Shown here piece by piece: positions 32,619 through 43,094 of a stretch of DNA of 64,000 bases. Under the pieces are notes generated by a model, which was not told the origin of the DNA, made no database searches, and worked only from the letters and a program-made list of their open reading frames with translations. The DNA comes from Mesostigma viride (Eukaryota > Streptophyta > Mesostigmatophyceae > Mesostigmatales > Mesostigmataceae), in NCBI GenBank assembly GCA_009746045.1, contig RPFO01000213.1, positions 790,564-854,563 of the forward strand. The letters run 5' to 3'. The position numbers and the translations under genes were made by a program. Every line of letters begins with the position of its first letter. Positions within the stretch are counted from its first letter, which is position 1.

Positions 32619-33521
32619 ATGGTGCAGGAAGAACAACGGCAGCAGGATTTCCGGTTTCGGCAGTCTGCTGGGGGTTCGATTTCGCCTGAATTGCGTCGTG
32701 TCGTTCGGGATCTATCTTTATTGCTTGCAGATCGTCCGCCTGTTAATCGCAGCTTCGTGCAATTCGTCGACGACCAGGTCGAAGATTGGGAGCGAATTCT
32801 GCGGCACGTACAAACCATCGTCATTCCGGAGCACCGGAGCATCGACGACCTCGAGCAGGAGCTTCACGGTTGGTCGGCATCCAGACGGTGATTACAGCAG
32901 TAGCTGAGCGAGTGCGGACGGAGTTGGCGGCAAGGCGAGGCGAGGTTGCGGAGGCAGCTGGCGCAGGGCGACACGAGTTTGTACCGACAGTAGCGGGCGC
33001 GGGAGTACCACGTACTTTCGCAGGGTCATCGGCGACGAGGGTGTTGCAGCGGGGCCAGTTAGGCGTGAACGACGCGGAGCGGAGCACTACAGGCGGCTTG
33101 CAGAGGTCGGGGCGACAGCGGAAGCCATCACCGGAGGACAGCGCGCGACAAGAGTCGGCAGGTTTCCGGAGCGAGTAAGGTTCCTTTTCAGGAACTGCCC
33201 CCCCCTTCGCGTTCGTGTGACGCGTTGGGAGGAGTTTGCACCTCTTGGGTACGATAGTGACCTTGAGGTGGGAGCAGGGGGTGTCGCTGGGCTAGGCGAC
33301 GAGACACTTGGCGACCACGAGGTGCCAAGATACAATCCGCGGGGTGCCAACGACGGGTTGTCACCTGTCTACTATACCAACGGTGACGATTCAGTCATCG
33401 CGGGCCGACAGCGGGTCGACGACGGCGCAGCGGTAGCAGGGTACCAGAGCTGATTGTGGTGAGCGACAGCGACAAGGAGAACCAGGACGCGCCTGGGGCC
33501 AGCCGTGGTGGTCTTGCCTGA
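32619..33521 (+). pseudogene. Z1 ORF0 (5' accessory protein), frameshifted
   Basis: Counterpart of the intact 306-codon frame in Z2 (61248-62168). The start MVQEEQRQQDFRF is kept, but one T is missing near 32870 (acggttggtc against acggtttggtc in Z2), and other small indels follow. The predicted protein has helical N-terminal repeats (FVDDQVEDWERIL, IDDLEQELH) and an acidic Ser/Asp tail. No known domain is seen. Confidence 0.75.
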
Positions 33522-33623
33522 GTGGTAACACTTGGCACTTTCCTTTCTTGTTCAGTAGCTTATATTGCTTTAATTGCTGCTTGGCCACTTGGCTGGCTGT
33601 AGCAGATCTGAACAGAGGCCATC

Positions 33624-34808
33624 ATGGATGATGGAGCTATCAACCAACAAGCGGGCTTTATGGGCTTTGCGCGGCGCGGCGCTGGGATGGATGGACGAGA
33701 TGGACGCGATGGACGCGGTGGACGCGATGGACGCGGGGACGGCCAGGCGCTGGGAGACCAGGCTGAGGTGCCAGATAATCAGAGCCAAGGATCGCAGGGC
33801 GGTCAGACGCGCCAGCCGCAGATCAAGCGGCGCCTAAGCGACCACCGTGGCTGAGGGGTACGCGGTGCTAGGCCAGTTTCAGTCCATCAAGGACAATTGG
33901 CAGCCCCGGGATGCTGAGAGGATGTTAGAGGACATGAACTTGTACACGGAGATATACAACGGTGACAAGCTTCGCATCCTGGCGTCTAGTGCCTACATAC
34001 GGCAGTCGGCGAGGCGGCTGTTCAAGTTTGTTCGGGAGCGACACGCGGCGGGGGACACCTGGGCGGCGTTTATGACGCGACTCAGGTGTTCCTGAGTGAC
34101 AAGAGGACCATAGATGGGTCCCACCTGAAGCAAGAATACCTGGACTACAAGCCCATCAAGGGGCAGCTAGTGGTCCACGCCTTTGAAGACTTCGTCAAGC
34201 TGAGGGAGGACGCCATGGCCAAGGGCTTCTTCGTCGCAGATCGGATGGCCATGGGCGACTTTCTCAAGTCGCTGCAGCTGGATCCGGTCACCATGGATAA
34301 TGTGACCATCCACATGCGACAGGTCCATGGCTGGGCAGCCATGACGGACCAGTTGTATGAGTGTTTCAGCGGCAAGTACGTGGGTGGTAAGCGCCCTCGT
34401 CAGGGTGATGAGGAGGCCACTGAACCCACGGTTAAGTCCATGAGGGGATCGGGCCACGGGGGCCCAGCGCCCTCGAGAGGGCCTGAGACCTCTTCAAGGG
34501 GTCGAGGAAGGTCCAGGAGGGGGCGTGACAGAAGGGCTGGACGGGGGACCCCGCCGAAGTCGGGACATCCACAGTCCCAGTTTGACTTCAAGAGGGTGGG
34601 TGGTCCTCCCAAGGCTGGGCCCAGCAGTGGGACCTCACGGGACATCAGTCAGGTGGAATGTTATTTCTGCCAGGGGAAGGGTCACTTCAGGAATGAGTGT
34701 CCCTCGTACCTGAGGCAGGAAGGTCAGAGCAAGCCAGCTCAGGGTGGCAGCAAGGACAAGGCTGGTCCATCCCAGGACAAGGGCAAGGGCAAGGCTGCTG
34801 ATCATTGA
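33624..34808 (+). pseudogene. Z1 gag, frameshifted
   Basis: The same protein as Z2 gag: Gly/Asp/Arg repeats at the N terminus, a helical capsid region (QFQSIKDNWQPRDAERML... and LKQEYLDYKPIKGQLV), a basic Arg/Gly tail and one CCHC zinc knuckle (CYFCQGKGHFRNEC, about 34660-34700). Z1 has lost one G near 34088 (cgactcaggtg against cgactcagggtg in Z2), which splits the frame at 34086-34095, and has another shift near 33790-33850. Confidence 0.85.
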
Positions 34809-34841
34809 CTTGAGCCTGCACACATCCCTGAACCCTGGAGG

Positions 34842-37800
34842 GTGCCCCCAGGGGTGTGTAATGAAGCTGCTAGTGACAGCAGTGAGGGGCAGCCCCATGC
34901 TCTAGTGAAAGAGCCTATTGGACACGATGGGGCAAGCTTGGTTACCACAGAGAGTATGCCAGCTGTAGCTGCAGTGGTTACTCGCCAACGTGCCCGCCAT
35001 GGCGGTGCTGAGCCTGAGGTAGGACCTGGTGATGTGGACCCAGGTGGATCTCAGAAGCATTCTGACCGTGCAGGACTGGCACAGGATGGTCAGGATGAGG
35101 ATAGGGCTGGAGACAGTCTGACAGGCACGACCCTGGTGCCTCCTGTACATAAGGGATCTGTACATACCTTGAGTGCTAATAATGACAATAAAAGGTTTTC
35201 TCTCTTGTATGACATTGCCTCAAGGTTGCATACCATGTTTGGCCATGCAGCTCAGTCTTTGCAAGTTGCTAGACGGCTGGGAGGAAGTGAGTTGTACTCC
35301 ATCTGCCAACAGGTTGCTCAAGCTTGCAAGTGCAGGCTAGTTGCTAGAAAGCCCAAGCAGTCTCATGCCAGGACTCCTATTTTGCAGCCAGGCCATGTGC
35401 AGGTAGATATTCAGAGAATCAGGGGTTTGAAGCTGCTGGTGGCAGTGGACAGATATACCAAGTACAAGACCCTAGAGATCCTGCCTGACATGGAGAAGCC
35501 TACATTGATTGCTGCTCTGAAGTTGACAAGGAGCAGGTACCCTGGGTTGGAGTTGTTGCAGTGTGACATTCAGTTTGAGTGCTGTGAGAACCTGCCAGAG
35601 TTTCCAGAGTTGCTGATTACACCCAGGGAGAGCCACGGCCAGCAAGGGGTGGTGGAGAGAGCCATCCAAGAGATCAAGACTGTGCTGCTGGTGGAGAGGA
35701 TTCCAAGGACGTCATCTGCCATTGTGACATCTGCATGGCTACGTTCTGTGGAGGACAGGCTGAACCTGAGGACTCCCATGTTCTTTGGTGACATTGCCAT
35801 CAATCCTCTTATGCTGCATACCAGGATGCTGCCAGCTGATGCTGAGCAGGCATGGAAGGAGAAGCTAGAGGCCAAGTTCCTCAAGCTGAGGCAGAAAGAC
35901 AAGGGCTGGAGTGTCCTAGAACCTAACGTTGGACAACAGGTTGTTGTGTGGAAGGAACCAAGCTTTCCAGGGAAACGTGGCAGCTGGCATGATGGGGTGG
36001 TGACCCGAGTAGAAGCCGCTGGCCATAAGTGCTGGGTGGCCATTGATGGCTCCCAAGCAGTGCACCGTCTGTCCTGGTCAAAGATCCGTCCCCGGGGAGG
36101 TAATCAAGGAGACCTCTTCCAGGTGCCCGCTGGTGTACAAGGCGGGGGTGACGTGGAGCTTCCTGATCAGGGTGCTACAGCTGTATCGAGCCCTCAGGGT
36201 GACCCTGGCCCGGCCCCTGGGGTACCTTCACATACGGTGGTTGGGCAAGCAGGCGGACAGGCTGCACCTCCGGAACGGCCCGACACCAGGCCTAGGGGTG
36301 TGCGTCTATCAGATATTGTACAGGCTTTGCAAAGAGCCAAGAAGGAGCCTAAGGTGTCCAAGCTTGTCCAGTTGGATGAACCTGAGGTAGCTGCCATGGA
36401 GATAGATACCAATGCACAGGTTTCTGTCATGGGACCTCAGCATACAGGAGAACTGCTGGTCGGAGAACCAAGTTGCCCCTGGGTGTCTGATTTCAGTGGT
36501 AGGACGCATCTAAGGGTGTTGGGAGAGGTTACTGCCCCTGTCATGGGTGTGGATGTGACCTTCCTTGTCCTAGAGGACTATGATGGCCCTGTGATTTTGG
36601 GTCAGAATTTTCTGGGCAATCCTGGGATTTCTATCAGAGCTACAGCTCTGAGAAGAGATGGCTGGGGGATGATTCCCCTAGAAAATTTCAGGACAACATT
36701 TCCAGTCAGGTGCAGGGCCAAGCCGGTCAAGGGTGTAAAATGGGATGAAGGGGAGGTGCCCCCAGCGGCCAGTTTGGTGATTCCAGCTGTGTTGCACCCC
36801 AGCAGTATTGGCATAACTCACAGGAGCCTTGCTGCACACTCTCCTTTGACATATGACCAGCTGGTCCAAGAGATGAGCTCGCCTACTTTGTTTGAGGCTT
36901 GGAAGCTCGCCTTCTCCAAGGCATTGGAGGAGTGGTTGCAGTTTGAGTGTGCTGCACCAACAGACAGACGTCCCCCAGCATCAAGGAAGCTTGCTTTGAG
37001 ATTTGTGCTGAAGAGGAAGGTTGTGGATGAGGTATCAGTGCCCCATGTCAGGCCTGTCCTGAATGAGTATCACGGCACGGGGAGTCTGCCAGGAGAGGAG
37101 CTATACACGCCAGGGATGCTACACGACACATGGAGAATTTTGCTATGTCTCTACGTGGGGTTGCTGAACAGGGGAGCAGCTATGTCATCAGTGCTGCTGG
37201 ACTTCAAGAGGGCATTTTTAAAATCTGATCCAGAAGTGGCCAGGAGGGTGTGGAAGCAGGATGAGCCTTACTGTGTTGAGGTGCCTGCCATCTGGAAGCT
37301 GGAGCTGCATCAACAATTCCTGGTTATTCTGAAGGGCCTGGAAGGACTCAGGTCGAGCCCAATCATCTGGAGACTCACGCTGCAGGAAGCTCTGATCAGT
37401 GAGTGTGGCTTGAGAGTGTCTTCAGTTGATCCCTGTTTGCTGCTGGCCCAATGGGAGGGTCTGCCAGTGTATGCTAGTTTGCATGGAGATGATCTGCATT
37501 TGCTAGCCCCCACGACCTGGCTGAAGAAGTTTATTCCTGTCATCAGTGGCAAGTTTTCACTGGGCAAGGAGCTGTGGCAGGAGCCCAACAAGCCTGTAGT
37601 GTTCTGTGGAATGCAGGCTACCCTGTTCAGGAGGGACGGGGAGTGGAGTATCAGGCTTCAGGCTGGAGGAGATTATAAACAGACCATTGTGAAGGCCTTG
37701 CCAGAGAAGATCACCCAGGCTGCAGGACCTGAGTTGAGAGGCATGTGGGCCTGGTTTGCCAGCATCTGTGGTCCGTCTTTGATGGTCCATAGCAGAATGC

Positions 37801-38399
37801 CTGATGAGGTGCTTGAGGATGAGAAGCCTCGAGTCATAGCCCGGTTGGTGGAGAGTACCCCTGATCTGATTTTGTCTGGGATTGACTTTGCCCAGCCTAT
37901 CACCTTGGAGATCTTTGTTGACAGTTCCATGGATGCTCGCCAGGTTACCAAGGTCAGGGGGAGATCTGCTGCTCTGTTTGCTTTTTATCAGAGCAGGGCA
38001 AGTTTGTTCAGCTGGTACAGCAGACTGCAGAAGAGGGTCTGTATCAGTTCAGATGTGGCAGAATGCAGGGCCATATGCGAGGGGATCCAGTCCAGCCTGT
38101 ACATAAAGGAGTTAATGCTGGAGCTGGCTTCAGTTACCCCTTGGACCTTGCAGATGGAGACGTTGTTGCTAACAGACAGCATGGGTATGGTCCAGTTTGT
38201 TCACAAGCAGCTGGCCAGAAGCCGGGACCTGGATTATTTGTTGCTGAAGGAGTTGGCCAGTTTGGTTGACTTGAAGCATATCCCTGGCGAGGAGAACCCT
38301 GCTGATGCATTGACAAAGCTGCCACACAAGGCCCCAGCCCAGTACAATGTACTGAGGAAGCTCATGAATGCTGACTGTCAAGTCGGTCTATCTGTCTAA
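34842..38399 (+). CDS. Z1 pol: integrase, protease-like, RT, RNase H
   Basis: One open frame of 1185 codons. Integrase zinc motif His 130, His 135 (LHTMFGH), Cys 162, Cys 164. Core Asp 189 or 203, Asp 242 (QCDIQFE) and Glu 272 (GVVERAI), with 29 residues between the last two. SH3-like tail about 360-415 (VGQQVVVW...KRGSWHDGVV). Retropepsin-like domain: DTNA 522-525 and ILGQNFL 585-591. RT: LRFVLKRK about 719, catalytic Asp 787 (LLDFKRAFLK), HGDD 881-884. RNase H: Asp 1027, Glu 1074, Asp 1112, Asp 1155 (ADALTK). The first 110 residues are an unassigned linker. No stop or frameshift. Canonical copia would have protease before integrase and YVDD in RT. Confidence 0.93.
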   Translation: MPPGVCNEAASDSSEGQPHALVKEPIGHDGASLVTTESMPAVAAVVTRQRARHGGAEPEVGPGDVDPGGSQKHSDRAGLAQDGQDEDRAGDSLTGTTLVPPVHKGSVHTLSANNDNKRFSLLYDIASRLHTMFGHAAQSLQVARRLGGSELYSICQQVAQACKCRLVARKPKQSHARTPILQPGHVQVDIQRIRGLKLLVAVDRYTKYKTLEILPDMEKPTLIAALKLTRSRYPGLELLQCDIQFECCENLPEFPELLITPRESHGQQGVVERAIQEIKTVLLVERIPRTSSAIVTSAWLRSVEDRLNLRTPMFFGDIAINPLMLHTRMLPADAEQAWKEKLEAKFLKLRQKDKGWSVLEPNVGQQVVVWKEPSFPGKRGSWHDGVVTRVEAAGHKCWVAIDGSQAVHRLSWSKIRPRGGNQGDLFQVPAGVQGGGDVELPDQGATAVSSPQGDPGPAPGVPSHTVVGQAGGQAAPPERPDTRPRGVRLSDIVQALQRAKKEPKVSKLVQLDEPEVAAMEIDTNAQVSVMGPQHTGELLVGEPSCPWVSDFSGRTHLRVLGEVTAPVMGVDVTFLVLEDYDGPVILGQNFLGNPGISIRATALRRDGWGMIPLENFRTTFPVRCRAKPVKGVKWDEGEVPPAASLVIPAVLHPSSIGITHRSLAAHSPLTYDQLVQEMSSPTLFEAWKLAFSKALEEWLQFECAAPTDRRPPASRKLALRFVLKRKVVDEVSVPHVRPVLNEYHGTGSLPGEELYTPGMLHDTWRILLCLYVGLLNRGAAMSSVLLDFKRAFLKSDPEVARRVWKQDEPYCVEVPAIWKLELHQQFLVILKGLEGLRSSPIIWRLTLQEALISECGLRVSSVDPCLLLAQWEGLPVYASLHGDDLHLLAPTTWLKKFIPVISGKFSLGKELWQEPNKPVVFCGMQATLFRRDGEWSIRLQAGGDYKQTIVKALPEKITQAAGPELRGMWAWFASICGPSLMVHSRMPDEVLEDEKPRVIARLVESTPDLILSGIDFAQPITLEIFVDSSMDARQVTKVRGRSAALFAFYQSRASLFSWYSRLQKRVCISSDVAECRAICEGIQSSLYIKELMLELASVTPWTLQMETLLLTDSMGMVQFVHKQLARSRDLDYLLLKELASLVDLKHIPGEENPADALTKLPHKAPAQYNVLRKLMNADCQVGLSV

Positions 38400-39130
38400 A
38401 AGCTGAGAGCTGGGTGCTTAAGTCTCTGGATATCAGGCTGGGAGCTTGATTGTACATAATCCTGAGCACACCTTGAGGGGTGAGACATGTCTCTGGTGTG
38501 GGAATGTCTGACATTGTCTCTGATGGAGAGATGTCTATCTGGGGTTTTCATCTCAGTCTGAGGTTTCCCCAGATCTGTGGTTTGTGGGCGGGGTTCGATT
38601 CCCTGGTGCCGTCTTAAGGCGGAGTTTCACGGACTGGCTGACCCATCCACCATGCTGGTGAGGTGGCGACAGGTCCCCTGATTTTCCACGGTTGGAACGA
38701 GTATGGGAGCTTGTGTTTTGCATGTGCTTCGCGTAGATGTTGTGTCTGGTTCGATAAGGGGCAGCAGACCGGCGCCGACTCCCGTCTGGGGGTCAGCAAT
38801 GTTTTCTGATGAGCTGTTGTGGGTGATCTGTGGGGTTTCGCCTAAGGTCCTGAAGGTTGTACATACTTCTCAAGTTCTTAACTGAACACCTATGGGCTGC
38901 CACAGTTGGCCAACCTCTTGTACATGGGTAACACAACGAGCCTCCCGTGAAGGGATAGGGACTCATTGTAATTTGTTTGTGCTCCTGAGCCAGTATGGGT
39001 GCTATGTACATATAATAAGGAATCCAAGCTGACTGTCATGCCCAGCGGGTTGTGACTTGTAGTCGGGGAGGATATCCAGTACCCATTGTGTGTGTTTGTA
39101 TGTAGACTTGTGTGAGCTGCTACAGCTCAA
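38400..39130 (+). other. Z1 3' untranslated region
   Basis: Non-coding between the pol stop and the polypurine tract. It contains GGTTCGATTCC at 38592-38602 within a block conserved with W. Short frames here are mirrored exactly in Z2 and are not genes. Confidence 0.7.
38580..38690 (+). ncRNA. Conserved 3' untranslated element with tRNA-like B box (Z1)
   Basis: See the W copy at 27815-27910. The T-arm-like sequence ggcggggttcgattccctgg could form a 5-base stem with a 7-base loop. An A box was not recognised upstream. Confidence 0.45.
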
Positions 39131-39146
39131 GAAAAGAAAGGATTGG
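39131..39146 (+). promoter_or_regulatory. Z1 polypurine tract
   Basis: gaaaagaaaggattgg directly abuts the AGTTAACG start of the 3' LTR. Confidence 0.85.
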
Positions 39147-39841
39147 AGTTAACGCCAAGCGCATTGGCGTGATCCTGATTCGGCATATCTCTGCGATTCC
39201 AGCGGCACCGGAACGAGTTCATTCCGACAAGTATCAAGAAAGTTATGGCGTTCCGACTTCCCGGTCGCGCGCGAGCGCGAGCCGGCTGTTCTTCTAAGTC
39301 GGACGTGAATATTTGCCGACGACATATGGGGTCGACAGTAATTCCTGGGCTGACAGGAATTAGGTGCTGTACCTACGACGGTATTGGATTAATACGTCGT
39401 ACGCAGGAAATAGGAACCTTAACCTGTGGTCTGTTGGTACCGCAGGCTTAGTCCTGGACTTCTAGGTGCAGATGCAATAGTCACTGTGGACTGTGCTCTG
39501 TGGTCACTGTGCCTGTATGGCAGACCTACTGTATAGGAGCTGGGCGCTGTACAGGTAGTGAATACTGTACCGGGGTGTTATTACTGAGCAGGCCTCCTAG
39601 GCTGCTCAGGACTAGCAAGCACAGTGCACAAGTATATAAACAATAGGCCAGTGCCAAATGGGCATCTCTTGCGAGCCCGCCTCACGTGTTGTGCCTTGAC
39701 TTGGCAAGCGCGTGTACAAGCCTCAAGTGTGTGAGCGCTGTAACATTATCCAATTTTAACAAAGCTCCGTTTCCAACCATATTCACACATTGCTGCATTG
39801 CAACCATATCCTTCACATTGCGTGTGCCAGGAACGTTAACT
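39147..39841 (+). repeat. Z1 3' LTR
   Basis: 695 bp, uninterrupted; it is the reference for element H in the other LTR. A TATA-like tatataaacaa lies near 39633. Confidence 0.95.
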
Positions 39842-41647
39842 CTGTATGCTGAGACCCCATCATGGAGACCTCTGCATTGGTATCTACTTCTAGTGCAGTG
39901 CACTTGGACTCCCCCAACTGGCTGAGCTTGGACACCCGAGGCTTTTGCTTGGCTTTTTGCATAGCCAGCACCACATCTTTCAGGCCCACACCTCTATGCT
40001 TAGTGAGGCTAGAGGGGACCACATCTGCCTGTTCTAAATCTGGAAAGTTAACCGGTCCAGGGGTCTGGCCAGGACTTACCTGGGGATTACTTCCAGCCGG
40101 AACGTGATGATCAGGGATGACGTCATGACCAACTGGCAAGGTTGTCACATCAGGAGTTACTGCCTCTGCTTCAGCACCCCTTAGACGTACATATTGTCAA
40201 AAATCCTAATAATGCGTCAACGAATGAGCTCAAATGTTGCGGCACAACTCATTTCATTAATACAATAAAAGACGCATATATAGAATTTAAGGACCGTGAC
40301 CGGTGTCCATTGCCAAGCCACAAGGCAACTGGCCCACCATCAGGTAACGTGTAAAGGTGCACACCGACCTCTTAAACAATGTCCAATGTCGGCTGCACAC
40401 ATTATCCCTACGTTAACTTAACACATAAAGTGTCTCGACTTGAACAACTGGCACACAAAATCCACTAGGCAATGATGCGAATATTCGGCACCAATATTCG
40501 ACCCCACTATTGCGCGGCGCTAGGAGTTAGCCACCGCCAAATGGCACGAGATACTCACGCCCTACAAGCCGTACCATGCAACCACAAGGTAGAGCCGAAT
40601 TAATCCTAACTTCGGCACCTAATATCTTTGTGCATACTCAACTGTCCGTCATAAGAAAAGTACCGCCGGAAAGAACACGGCAAGCCCTACTCAGCCCTAA
40701 TAATATCCTTGGCCAGAAAATACAGAAGATTGGCCACAACATAACATAGGCTGGCAAACGGGCACATCCAGGGTTTATACTAAAACCCTGACACATATGA
40801 CCACGACAGACTGTGCACATTCTGGGGAGGATCCTCCATCTTCACCCAGCACTTGTGCCCAGCTAGTTCCACCCTGGTCACTACTCCATGCAGGGTGCCA
40901 GCTACCACGCTTGCCTGCAAGCTTGGGCTCTTTCCACACAATTACCCTTTGGCCAACAACAGGTTTCAGAACACTCCAGCCCTTGTCTTTCTGCCTCAAC
41001 TTGGCAAACTTGAACATAAGGCTATCTTTCCAGGCTTGCTCAACCTCAGTAGGGAGCTCCCGAAGATGCAATGATAATGGAGTCACAGGGACCTCTCCAA
41101 CATACATGGATGCCCTGACATTCAATCTGTCCTCAACCAGTGACCTCAACCAGGCCGTCTTGATAATAGCTGGAACCAATCTGGGAATCTTCTTCTCCGT
41201 CAGTAGAATAGTCTTGAGTTCTCTGATTGTCCTCTCCACCACGCCTTGACTGCCATGGGACTCCCTGTGGACAACAAATAACTCAGGGAGGTCTTCATGC
41301 CCCATGCAGCACTCAAATTCTAAATCACACTGCAGCTGGATCACTGGTTTCATTCTGGATCTGATAGCCTGGAGCCCAGCCACCAAACATGGCTTAGACT
41401 TGTCTTGCAACAGCTCCAGCACCTTGTCCTTGGTGTATCTGTCAACACCAACCAACAAAATCAGTTTCCTGATTTCTTGGATATCACATTGTACATATCC
41501 AGGCTGCAACACAGGTTGTCTGACATGAGACATCTTAGGCTTGGGAGCAACCAGCCTACAGAAACAAGCCTCAGCAACCTGCTTTACTGCATTAAACAAA
41601 GATGTCCCTCCCAGCCTCCTTGCAAACTGAAGTGCCTGGGCAGCATG
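39842..41647 (-). pseudogene. W integrase and start of protease-like domain
   Basis: The minus-strand frame covers AAQALQFARRLGG, the Cys pair in ACFCRL, VQCDIQEIRKL, LQCDLEFECC with Glu in GVVERTIREL 29 residues on, and the SH3-like tail (VGQRVIVWKEP...GKRGSW), ending in SLSWS near 40800. After a non-coding gap, 39842-40160 carries LEVDTNAEVSMMG, the protease-like active site. Small frameshifts are present. Confidence 0.85.
40185..40790. mobile_element. About 0.6 kb unrelated segment inside W
   Basis: It lies between the integrase tail and the protease-like domain of W and has no counterpart in Z at this place. It is AT-rich with no gene. No terminal repeat or target duplication was identified, so the insertion is inferred from the break in homology only. 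Confidence 0.4.
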
Positions 41648-42347
41648 AGTTAACGTTCCTAGCAAACGCAATGTGAAGGATATGGTTGCAATGCAGCAAT
41701 GTGTGAATATGGTTGGAAACGGAGCTTTGTTAAAATTGGATAATGTTACAGCGCTCACACACTTGAGGCTTGTACACGCGCTTGCCAAGTCAAGGCACAA
41801 CACGTGAGGCGGGCTCGCAAGAGATGCCCAATTGGCACTGGTCTATTGTTTATATACTTGCACATGCACTGTGCTTGCTAGTCCTGAGCAGCCTAGGAGG
41901 CCTGCTCAGTAATAACACCCCCGGTACAGTATTCACTACCTGTACAGCGCCCAGCTCCTATACAGTAGGTCTGCCATACAGGCACAGTGACCACAGAGCA
42001 CAGTCCACAGTGACTATTGCATCTGCACCTAGAAGTCCAGGACTAAGCCTGCGGTACCAACAGACCACAGGTTAAGGTTCCTATTTCCTGCGTACGACGT
42101 ATTAATCCAATACCGTCGTAGGTACAGCACCTAATTCCTGTCAGCCCAGGAATTACTGTCGACCCCATATGTCGTCGGCAAATATTCACGTCCGACTTAG
42201 AAGAACAGCCGGCTCGCGCTCGCGCGCGACCGGGAAGTCGGAACGCCATAACTTTCTTGATACTTGTCGGAATGAACTCGTTCCGGTGCCGCTGGAATCG
42301 CAGAGATATGCCGAATCAGGATCACGCCAATGCGCTTGGCGTTAACT
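41648..42347 (-). repeat. Z2 3' LTR
   Basis: Inverted counterpart of 39147-39841. The termini AGTTAACG and CGTTAACT are present. The adjoining polypurine tract is at 42348-42363 (ccaatcctttcttttc on the plus strand). Confidence 0.93.
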
Positions 42348-42809
42348 CCAATCCTTTCTTTTCTTGAGCTGTAGCAGCTCACACAAGTCTACATACAAAC
42401 ACACACAATGGGTACTGGATATCCTCCCCGACTACAAGTCACAACCCGCTGGGCATGACAGTCAGCTTGGATTCCTTATTATATGTACATAGCACCCATA
42501 CTGGCTCAGGAGCACAAACAAATTACAATGAGTCCCTATCCCTTCACGGGAGGCTCGTTGTGTTACCCATGTACAAGAGGTTGGCCAACTGTGGCAGCCC
42601 ATAGGTGTTCAGCTAAGAACTTGAGAAGTATGTACAACCTTCAGGACCTTAGGCGAAACCCCACAGATCACCCACAACAGCTCATCAGAAAACATTGCTG
42701 ACCCCCAGACGGGAGTCGGCGCCGGTCTGCTGCCCCTTATCGAACCAGACACAACATCTACGCGAAGCACATGCAAAACACAAGCTCCCATACTCGTTCC
42801 AACCGTGGA

Positions 42810-42915
42810 AAATCAGGGGACCTGTCGCCACCTCACCAGCATGGTGGATGGGTCAGCCAGTCCGTGAAACTCCGCCTTAAGACGGCACCAGGGAATCGAA
42901 CCCCGCCCACAAACC
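42810..42915 (-). ncRNA. Conserved 3' untranslated element with tRNA-like B box (Z2)
   Basis: Mirror of 38580-38690; the B-box word is at 42892-42902. Confidence 0.45.
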
Positions 42916-43094
42916 ACAGATCTGGGGAAACCTCAGACTGAGATGAAAACCCCAGATAGACATCTCTCCATCAGAGACAATGTCAGACATTCCCACACCA
43001 GAGACATGTCTCACCCCTCAAGGTGTGCTCAGGATTATGTACAATCAAGCTCCCAGCCTGATATCCAGAGACTTAAGCACCCAGCTCTCAGCTT

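Larger units (their letters stand above)
30104..39841 (+). mobile_element. Z1: plus-strand copia-type LTR retrotransposon
   Basis: The LTRs are at 30104-32525 (about 698 bp of LTR plus element H) and 39147-39841 (695 bp). The 5-bp target duplication CTGTA is at 30099-30103 and 39842-39846. The LTR begins AGTTAACG and ends CGTTAACT, an 8-base inverted repeat instead of TG/CA. Internal order: ORF0, gag, one 1185-codon pol, 3' untranslated region with the tRNA-like motif, polypurine tract. ORF0 and gag carry single-base frameshifts relative to Z2, so Z1 is not fully functional. Confidence 0.93.
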
